In this document: positions 1 through 8,500 of the stretch, one piece after another | How the letters are laid out: each line of letters begins with the position of its first letter | How positions within the stretch are numbered: position 1 is the first letter of the stretch | From: Chloroflexota bacterium | GTDB taxonomy: Bacteria; Chloroflexota; Limnocylindria; Limnocylindrales; CSP1-4 | NCBI GenBank assembly: GCA_016200675.1 | Contig: JACQEH010000006.1 | Coordinates: 1 to 43,133, forward strand | Length of the DNA: 43,133 bases | Direction: 5' to 3' | Made by a program: the position numbers and the translations under genes | Notes under the pieces: generated by a model | Seen by the model: only the letters and a program-made list of their open reading frames with translations | What the model was told of the DNA's origin: nothing | The model's database searches: none

Positions 1-1245
1 CACCGCGGACGTCGCCGACGGATCGCCGACATCGACGATGCCGCTGACCAGCGTGTCGCCGAGGATGCGGCCATCGGCTCCCACCCGGCGAAGGACGGAT
101 TGGCCACCGTCGACGCTCGCGCATGCGAGCCACCATGCGCCGCCCGCGACTTCGCCGGCTTCGGAGACATTGCCCCCGCAGCCCGAGGCCACGGCAAGGG
201 TGTCGGCCCCCGACAGGCGCGCGCCATCGAACGTCACGACGAACGTGTCCGTCGAGAAGAGGTAGTTGGGGTTGACGGCTCCGGGGGGCGACCATCGGTA
301 GGTCGGTCGGGCGACGGCGAGACGGCCGCCACCGATGGATCCGATCACGCGCGGGGCGTCGACGCCAGTCCGGGTCGTCTCGGTGCCATCGGCGTCATCG
401 GGGAGCGAGAAGCGCTGGAGGACGGCGCCCGTCGTCACATCCACCAGGTCCAGACCGCTCCGCCAGGCGGGGTGGGCGTGAACGGTCCAGCCGACGAAGG
501 CGATGCTCGGATCCGCCGTGTACGAAACGTGGACTGCCACGTGCTGCGCCTGTTCGGTCACCCCGACGTCACGGGGATCCGGCGATCCCACGAAGTCGCC
601 GACGGGCGCGCTCCCCGTTACCGATCCGGTAGCGTCGTAACGGTTCCATGTCACGGTCATCCTGGTAAAGCTGCCGCTCTCGTATCCGTCGGCACCGATG
701 CAGATGCAGTAGAGGACGCCGTTCGGAGCTCGCCGGACGTCGGTGCCCCATTGCCCCTGGCCGAAGGTCTGGCCCACCGTCCCGGTCGCCAGGTCGACGA
801 GGGAGAACGTCGACTCGATGCTCGCGATCAGCAGCGAGGGCGACGGCATGTCCCCATTCACGAGGAGCTTGGGTAGCTGGCTTGCGGCAACACGGCTGGG
901 CTCGGGGCGCGCCGTCCCGGACGGACTCCGACCGGGCCCCTGGCTGGGGCTTGCCGGGCCCGAGGGCCTCGTCAGCCAGACTCCCAGGACCGCCGCCGCG
1001 ACCGTCAGGACGATCGCCCCGCCCGCAGCCCGACCGAGGCGGCCGGCGGTGCCGCGGAGGAACGCCGCGCGCCGCGCTCGAGGCGAGCGTGCCCGGTCGC
1101 GCCAGCCCGGTTGATCGAGTCGCACCGGTGGCATCTCCCAGGCCCCGGCGACATCGCGGACCAGGCGGGAGATCTCGGCATCATCGGGTGATGCGACGTC
1201 GTTGGCGGCGCTGGCCATCGGGGGTCGTCCTTCGTCGGGTGTCAT
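1..1245 (-). CDS. Putative anti-sigma factor: short cytoplasmic N-terminus, one TM helix, large extracellular beta-propeller-like domain; partial, runs off the left edge
   Basis: My translation of the minus strand from ATG at 1245: MTPDEGRPPMASAANDVASPDDAEISRLVRDVAGAWEMPPVRLDQPGWRD...GGAIVLTVAAAVLGVWLTRPSGP...LLIASIESTFSLVDLATGTVGQTFGQGQWGTDVRR..., open to the window edge. Missing from the ORF track because no stop lies inside the window. Start overlaps the upstream ECF stop (ATGA, 1242-1245). Alternative start at 1218. Confidence 0.75.
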   Translation of the reverse strand, partial: MTPDEGRPPMASAANDVASPDDAEISRLVRDVAGAWEMPPVRLDQPGWRDRARSPRARRAAFLRGTAGRLGRAAGGAIVLTVAAAVLGVWLTRPSGPASPSQGPGRSPSGTARPEPSRVAASQLPKLLVNGDMPSPSLLIASIESTFSLVDLATGTVGQTFGQGQWGTDVRRAPNGVLYCICIGADGYESGSFTRMTVTWNRYDATGSVTGSAPVGDFVGSPDPRDVGVTEQAQHVAVHVSYTADPSIAFVGWTVHAHPAWRSGLDLVDVTTGAVLQRFSLPDDADGTETTRTGVDAPRVIGSIGGGRLAVARPTYRWSPPGAVNPNYLFSTDTFVVTFDGARLSGADTLAVASGCGGNVSEAGEVAGGAWWLACASVDGGQSVLRRVGADGRILGDTLVSGIVDVGDPSATSAV

Positions 1246-1862
1246 GGCAGGACCTCGGGCGGTTCACGGTCGGGATCGGCTCGGTGGGGCAGGACGCGAT
1301 CAAGGCGGATCTCCGACGTCACGGCCGGGGGCGCCTGGCGCGGGGCGTCGGCGGGCCCGAGCCGGCGTCGGAGCTGGGCGTGCGCTCGCGAGAGCATCGA
1401 GCCGACGGTGCCGCCGCCGATCCCGAGGAAGGCGCCGATCTGGGCATAGTCGTAGCCGTAGTAATGGCGCAGCACGAGGGCCGCCCTGGTGCGCGGTTCG
1501 AGCGTGGCGAGTGCGTCGTCGACCACGTCGCGCCTCGCGAAGTCCGAAGCCGGGTCGGCGCCCCGGCGGCCGCCGGGGTCATCGACCGTCGCTCGGCCGA
1601 GCACCGGGATCGCCTGGTGGCGCACCCGCCGTCGCCGCAGTTGATCGAGCGCGACGTGGACCACGATCCCGTGGAGCCAGGCGAGCAACGACCGCTGGCT
1701 GTCGTACTGGTCCCAGCGCTCCCAGGCGCGCGCAAACGCATCGTGCGTCGCGTCCATCGCCTCCTCGCGGTCACGGAGCACGCCGAAGGCAACCCGGTAC
1801 ACCTCGGGCGCGTGCTCACGATAGGCGAGGTCGACGGCCCGTTCCTTGAAGCTGGCTTCCAT
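1242..1862 (-). CDS. ECF-type RNA polymerase sigma factor (sigma-70 family)
   Basis: Region 2-like EVYRVAFGVLRDREEAMDATHDAFARAWERWDQY and region 4-like LEPRTRAALVLRHYYGYDYAQIGAFLGIGGGTVGSMLSRAHAQLRRRL. Start taken at MEASFKERAVDL (1862); the track gives 1979; 1880 is also possible. Confidence 0.88.
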   Translation of the reverse strand: MEASFKERAVDLAYREHAPEVYRVAFGVLRDREEAMDATHDAFARAWERWDQYDSQRSLLAWLHGIVVHVALDQLRRRRVRHQAIPVLGRATVDDPGGRRGADPASDFARRDVVDDALATLEPRTRAALVLRHYYGYDYAQIGAFLGIGGGTVGSMLSRAHAQLRRRLGPADAPRQAPPAVTSEIRLDRVLPHRADPDREPPEVLP

Positions 1863-1871
1863 CACAGCAAA

Positions 1872-1900
1872 CCTACGCATGGGCGGCGCAGTTCGTTGCA
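1872..1900 (-). promoter_or_regulatory. Candidate ECF-type promoter upstream of the ECF sigma gene (possible autoregulation)
   Basis: Minus strand reads TGCAACG-N16-CGTAGG; the -10-like element ends about 10 nt from the ATG at 1862. -35 'AAC' and -10 'CGT' cores with 16-nt spacing are typical of ECF promoters. Single-site inference. Confidence 0.35.
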
Positions 1901-2085
1901 CCGATTCTGGCGTTCGTCCCTCACGCCACCCTTCCAGGCGCACTGCCGCTCGACCATGCGCTTCGGACCGACTCGACATGCCTCCTCTGCCACCACATCA
2001 AGGTGGTCGGGGAGTCGCCCTCGGCGGATGCTTCCACGGTGGATCCGACTGGCCTCCTGCTCTCGTCGAGCGCGCCGGTCAAGGC

Positions 2086-2403
2086 TCAGCCGGCGGGGCC
2101 GGGTTCGCCCCGCACGCCCTGGTCGCCAAAGCGTCGCAGCGCCTTCTGGGAGATCCAGCGCGCAGCCCATCCCAGCGGCGTGTAGCGGCCCGGCAGGATC
2201 GCCCTTGGACCGCCGGGACGGCGAAGGTCGTTGACGAGGTCGCGCCGATCGTGGACGACGCGGCCCACGAGGACCCGGACCAACCGGCCGTGGGCCGCGC
2301 CGGTGATCAGGCGACGGGTCTCTGGCAGGGTGGCAAGGCGGGCAAGCCGGCCCAGTCCGCGGACGGTCGGCACGTGGCCTCCGGTTGCGTGGTGGATGGC
2401 CAT
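2086..2403 (-). CDS. Small hypothetical basic protein (105 aa)
   Basis: MAIHHATGGHVPTVRGLGRLARLATLPETRRLITGAAHGRLVRVLVGRVVHDRRDLVNDL...; fits the gap between the ECF gene and ndvB; no recognised family. Confidence 0.4.
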   Translation of the reverse strand: MAIHHATGGHVPTVRGLGRLARLATLPETRRLITGAAHGRLVRVLVGRVVHDRRDLVNDLRRPGGPRAILPGRYTPLGWAARWISQKALRRFGDQGVRGEPGPAG

Positions 2404-2565
2404 GGTGCACCGGCAAGGTCGCCGGGGTCATGACGGGCCGTAACGCGGCTGGAAGGCATCCCACCCGCGACCGGAGGGGGATTCAGCAGACAGGCCGGTA
2501 TCATCGCGACGTTCCCACCTGAAGGCGCATTCAGCCCGGGTCAGGGCGACGCGCTGAAAGCCGAC

Positions 2566-5500
2566 ATGACCGCAAACCAGGCCTTCCCAGATTCGCCCGG
2601 CCGGGCCCGCCGGCGGGTCAGACCGCCGCCCGAGCTCGACGAGCCGATCCTCGCGGAGCTCTTCAGCGCGGAGCGCCTGGAGCAGCATGCCCGGACCCTC
2701 GCGGCGGCCCAGCCGGTCACGAGCACGCCCCGCCGCGGCCGGGCGGTGGCCCCGAGGATCGCGGACAACGGGCGGGTCCTCCTGGAGTCGTACCGGATCC
2801 TCGCCCGGGCCATCAAGGACGAGCGCTCGATCACGCCGGCGGCCGAATGGCTCGTCGACAACTTCCACATCGTCGACGAGCAGCTCCGCGAGATCCGCGA
2901 CGACCTGCCTCCGGACTACTACCGCGAGCTCCCGAAGCTCGCCGAGGGCCATCTCGCCGGCTACCCGCGCGTCCTCGGCATCGCCTGGGCCTACGTCGCC
3001 CACACCGACAGTCGCTTCGACCCCGACAGCCTCCGCCGGATGATCCAGGCCTACCAGGAGGTGGAGCCGCTGACGATCGGCGAGCTGTGGGCCATCGCGA
3101 TCAGCCTCCGCATCCTCCTCGTCGACAACCTCCGCCGCCTGGCGGAGCAGATCGTCCGGAGCCGGGTTGCACGGCAGCTCGCGGATGACCTTGCCGACGG
3201 CCTGTTGGGGCTCGGAGGCGGGAGCCCCACCGAGGCGATGGCGGCCCTCCGCCGCCGGGCGAAGGCCTCGCTCCCGACGGCGGCCCGCGTCCAGCTCTTC
3301 CAGCGCCTCCGGGACCAGGATCCCGACGTGACCCCGGCCCTCGGCTGGCTCGAGGAGCTCCTCGCCGCCCAGGGCACCACGACCGAGGAGATGGTCCGTC
3401 TGGAGCACCAGCGGCAGGCGACGATGAACGTCACCGTCCGGAACGTCATCACGAGCATGCGCATCATCTCGTGGTTCGACTGGGCCCGGTTCGTCGAGAG
3501 CGTCAGCCTCGTCGACCGCCTCCTCGAGGCGCAGAGCGCCTTCGCGGCCATGGACTTTGCGACCCGCGATCGGTACCGGCATGCCGTGGAGGCGCTGGCC
3601 CGAGCGTCCGGGTCCACCGAGATCGAGGTCGCCCAGGCGGCGGCCTCGATGGCCGCGGCCGCCCCGGGACCCGTCCCGGGACCCGCCCCGGGACCCGCCC
3701 CCGGAGCCTCGGCGTCCGCCCCGGCCCGGGACCCGGGCCACTACCTGATCTCGACCGGCCGCCACGAGCTCGAGCGGCGGCTCGGCGTCCGCGCCTCGCT
3801 CCCGAGCCGACTCCGGCGGGCCGTGGTGGTCCCCGCGACGATCGGCTACCTGGGGACCGTCGCTTTCGTGACGGGCGCCGCCCTGGCCGTCCCGCTGGCC
3901 CTCTCGGGGCGCCTCGGGCTCGGAACGCTGCTCGTGGCCATGGCCGCGATCCTGCCGGCGTCCGACCTGGCAATCGCCCTCGTCAATCGCCTCGTGACCA
4001 ATGTCCTCGGGCCCCGGCCGCTGCCGCGGCTCGACCTGGACGAGGGCGTGCCGACCGCGATGCGAACGCTCGTCGTGGTGCCGACCCTGCTCACGTCAGC
4101 GGACGCCGTCGAGGGCCTCGTCGGCCAGCTCGAGGTCCACTATCTCGGCAACACCGAGGGCGACCTCCGGTTCGCCCTCCTGACCGACTGGCGCGACGCC
4201 CCGACCGAGCATGTCGAAGGCGACGACGAACTCCTGTCGGTCGCCGCGGCCGGCATCGAGCGCCTCAACGACCGCTACGGCGAGGCACCCGGCGGTGGTG
4301 CCCGGTTCCTGCTCTTCCATCGCCTCCGGCGCTGGAACGAAAGCGAGAACTGCTGGATGGGCTGGGAGCGCAAGCGCGGCAAGCTCGAGGAGCTGAATGC
4401 GCTCCTGCGAGGTGCGACGACCACGAGCATCCTGGTCACCGGTCGTCCCGTCTCGACCCCACCGCCGGGGGTCCGCTTCGTGGTCACCCTGGACGCTGAC
4501 ACCCGGCTGCCGCGCGGCGCGGTCGGGCGCCTGGTCGGGACGATCGCCCACCCCCTCAACGAGCCGACGTACGACCCGGGCGCGGGTCGGGTCACCCACG
4601 GCTACGGGATCCTCCAGCCGCGCGTCACGCCGACCCTGCCGGCCGAGCACGAGGCCTCGCCCTTCCAGCGGATCTTTTCGGGATCCGCGGGGATCGACCC
4701 CTACGCCTCGGCGGTGTCGGACGTCTACCAGGACCTGTTCGGCGAGGGAAGCTTCACCGGCAAGGGCATCTACGACGTCGATGCCTTCGCCGCCGCCCTC
4801 GGCGGGCGGGTCCCCGAGAACACCCTCCTCAGCCACGACCTCTTCGAGGGCACCTTCGCCCGGGCCGGGCTGGTCACGGATGTCGAGCTCTTCGACGAGT
4901 TCCCCCAGAACTACCTCGTGGCGGCGGCGCGCCAGCATCGCTGGGCGCGGGGCGACTGGCAGCTGCTGCCGTGGATCCTGGGTCGGGCCCGTGGCGCCGC
5001 CGGCCGGCGGCCTGGCGCCATGCCCGGCATCGGCCGCTGGAAGATGGTCGACAACCTCCGCCGGACGCTGTCCGCGCCGTTCACGGTCGTGGCCCTCGTC
5101 CTCGCCTGGGCCCTGCCGTCCGTCGCCGCCGGCCCCTGGACGGCCTTCGTCCTCGCCTGCTTCGTCATCCCTGAGAGCCTGCCGATCCTCTCGGGGATTC
5201 TTCCGAAGCGCAGGAACATCTCGAAGCGCAGTCACCTTCGGGCCGTCGGCGCCGACGTGGCGCTCGGGGCGGCCCACGTGGGGCTCGGCCTGACCCTCCT
5301 CGCCCACCAGGCATGGCTCATGGCCGACGCCGTGGCCCGGACGCTGTGGCGGCTGGTGGTCACGCATCGGATGCTCCTGGATTGGACGACGGCCGCCGAG
5401 GCCAAGGCCAGCCAGGACCTCGACGCCCCGGGGTTCGCCCGCCAGATGGCCGGCAGCGTCGCGATCGCGGCCGCCGCCACGGCCGCGGTGCTCCTCGGGA

Positions 5501-8500
5501 ACCCGCCCGCGGCGCTCATCGCCGCGCCGTTCCTCGTCCTGTGGGCGGCCTCGCCCATCGTCGCCCGCTGGGTGAGCACGCCGCGGGCCGACGGCGTAGC
5601 CGAGCTGCTCTCGGCCGCAGACGTCGGCGTTCTGCGCCAGGCCGCGCGCCGGACGTGGCGCTTCTTCGAGACCTTCGTGGGGCCGGCCGACAACGCCCTG
5701 CCGCCCGACAACTTCCAGGACGATCCGGTGCCGGCCGTCGCCCACCGGACCTCCCCGACGAACATCGGCATGTACCTCCTGGCGACGGTCACGGCCCGCG
5801 ACTTCGGCTGGATCGGGACCCTCGAGATGGTCGAGCGGCTGGAGGCGACCCTGGCCTCGATGGAGCGACTGGAGCGCTATCGGGGCCATCTCTACAACTG
5901 GTACGACACGCGGACGCTGGCCCGCCTGGAGCCGGCCTACGTGTCGTCGGTGGACAGCGGCAACCTCGCCGGCCACCTCCTCGTCCTCTCGAACGCCTGC
6001 CGCCTCATGATCGAGCAGCCGCTCCCGATCGCCGCCGCCGAGGCCGGCATCGAGGACGCGATCTCCCTGGTCCGGGCCGCGGCCGGCGCGATCACGGACA
6101 ACCGCCGCAGCCAGACGCTGGGGCGCCGGCCCCTCGACGAGGCGCTGAGCGCCCCGCGGCCGAACCACCCGGCGGACGGTGTCACCGCGACGTCCTGGAG
6201 GGCGGCCCTCGCGGGGCTCGAGGCCTATACGCAGACGCTGACCGATGTTGCGGCCGCCCTGACGGCGGAGCGTGGGGACGGCGACCAGACCGAGCTCGTC
6301 GCCTGGGCGGAGAGCGCCAGGTCCGCCGTCGCAAGCCACGCCCGCGACGCCGAGCTCCTCGCGGGCGCCGGGGAGGCAGGCAGGCTGCCGACGCTCGCCG
6401 AGCTGGCGGACGACGCCCGCGCCCGGGGACCCATGGCGGGTGACCAGGGGCTGATGGTCGGGTCGTCGGCCACGAACCTCGTCCGGCGCCTCCGGGCCAT
6501 CGCCGATCACGCCCAGGACCTCTTCCGCCAGACGGACTTCAGCTTCCTCTTCGACCCCACCCGGAAGCTCCTCTCGATCGGCTTCCGGGTCCTCGACGGG
6601 ACGCTGGACCCGAGCTGCTACGACCTCCTCGCCTCGGAGGCCCGACTGGCAAGCTTCCTGGCGATCGCGAAGGGCGACGCGGGTCCCGAGCACTGGTTCC
6701 GGCTGGGCCGCGTCCTCACGCCGGTCGGCCGCGGCTCGGCCCTCATCTCGTGGTCGGGCTCGATGTTCGAGTACCTGATGCCCGCCCTGGTCATGCGCTC
6801 GCCGGCCCTGAGCCTCCTCGACCAGACCTACCGTCTGGTCGTGGCCCGCCAGATGAGCTACGCGGAGGAGCTCGGCGTGCCCTGGGGGATGTCCGAGTCG
6901 GCGTTCAATGCGCGGGATCTCGAGCAGACCTACCAGTACGCGAGCTTCGGCGTCCCCGGCCTCGGCCTGAAGCGCGGGCTCAGCCAGGACGTGGTCGTCG
7001 CGCCCTACGCGACGGCGCTGGCGGCGATGGTCCAGCCCGAGGCCGCGGTCCGGAACTTCGACCGCCTCGCGGCAGCCGGTGCGGCCGGTCGGTATGGGTT
7101 CCGGGAGGCCCTCGACTACACCACGCGCCGGCTGCCCGAGGGCGCCACGGTCGCGATCGTCCAGAGCTACATGGCCCACCACCAGGGCATGGCCCTGGTG
7201 GCCCTCGGCAACGTCGTCAACGGCCGGCTGATGGTGGAGCGCTTCCACGCCGATCCGATCGTGGAGGCGACCGAGCTCCTGCTCCAGGAGCGGATGCCGC
7301 GCGACGTCCTGGTCGGCCGGCCACGCGCGGAGGAGGTCAAGGGCGCCGCCGACGTCCGCGACCTCGTGCCGCCGGTGGTGCGGCGGTTCACCTCACCTCA
7401 CGACGCGATCCCGAGGACCCACATCCTCTCCAATGGGCGCTACGCCGTCATGGTCACCGCCGCCGGTTCCGGCTACAGCCGCCGCCGCGACCTGGCCGTG
7501 ACCCGCTGGCGGGAGGACGCAACGCGCGACCCCTGGGGCGCGTACCTCTTCCTCCGCGACATGCAGAGCGGCGCGGTCTGGTCGGCCGGTCACCAGCCGA
7601 CGGGCGCGGAGGCCGACTCCTACGAGGTCAACTACGCCGAGGACCACGCCGACTTCCTGCGTCGCGACGGCTCCATCGTCACCGGTCTCACGATCGTCGT
7701 CTCGACTGAGCACGACGCCGAGATTCGGCGGGTGACGCTGGCGAACCTGGGATCGCAGGTCCGGGAGATCGAGCTCACGTCCTACGCCGAGATCGCCCTT
7801 GGCCCCCAGGCCGCCGACGTCGCCCACCCGGCCTTCGAGAACCTCTTCGTCCAGACCGAGTTCATCCCCGCCATCGGCGCCCTCCTCGCGACCCGCCGGC
7901 CACGGTCCGCCGACGAGCCGCCGATCTGGGCCGCCCACGTGGCCGCCGTCGAGGGCGACGGCGCGGGAGTCCTCCAGTACGAGACCGATCGGGCTCGGTT
8001 CCTCGGTCGCGGCCGGACGGTTCGCTCGCCCGTGTCGGTCATGGACGGCCGGCCGCTCTCCGATACCGTGGGGCCGGTCCTCGACCCGATCTTCAGCCTT
8101 CGCTGCCGCGTCCGGCTGGCCCCCGGCGAGACCGCCCACGCGATCTTCTCGACCGTCATCGCCGGCTCGCGCGACGAGGTCCTCGATCTCGCCGACAAGT
8201 ACCGCGACGCGGCAACCTTCGAGCGGGCGACGACGCTGGCGTGGACCCAGGCGCAGGTCCAGCTGCACCATCTCGGGATCGAGTCGGACGAGGCCCACCT
8301 CTTCCAGCGGCTCGCCAACCGGATCATCTTCTCGGACCCGTCCCTCCGACCAGCCGCCGGCATCCTGGCGGCCAACGATCGCGGCGCGCCGACGCTGTGG
8401 GCCCACGGTATCTCGGGCGACCTGCCGATCGTCCTCGTCCGGATCGACGAGGCCGAGGACCTCGACATCGTCCGCCAGCTCCTGCGCGCGCACGAGTACT

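Noticed and set aside
100-2234. Plus-strand ORFs 100..876 and 882..2234
   Set aside because: They lie opposite the ECF sigma and anti-sigma genes, which have recognisable motifs on the minus strand.
3666-3701. Possible slippage hotspot in the ndvB linker repeat
   Set aside because: Only three 12-bp in-frame units encoding a flexible Pro/Gly linker; listed as a feature but not considered notable.
4096-7248. 1050-aa antisense ORF inside ndvB (also 7393-10011, 872 aa, and 10018-11409)
   Set aside because: Low-complexity Arg/Gly/Asp/Glu-rich translations typical of antisense frames in GC-rich codon-biased genes; the sense strand is a clear NdvB.
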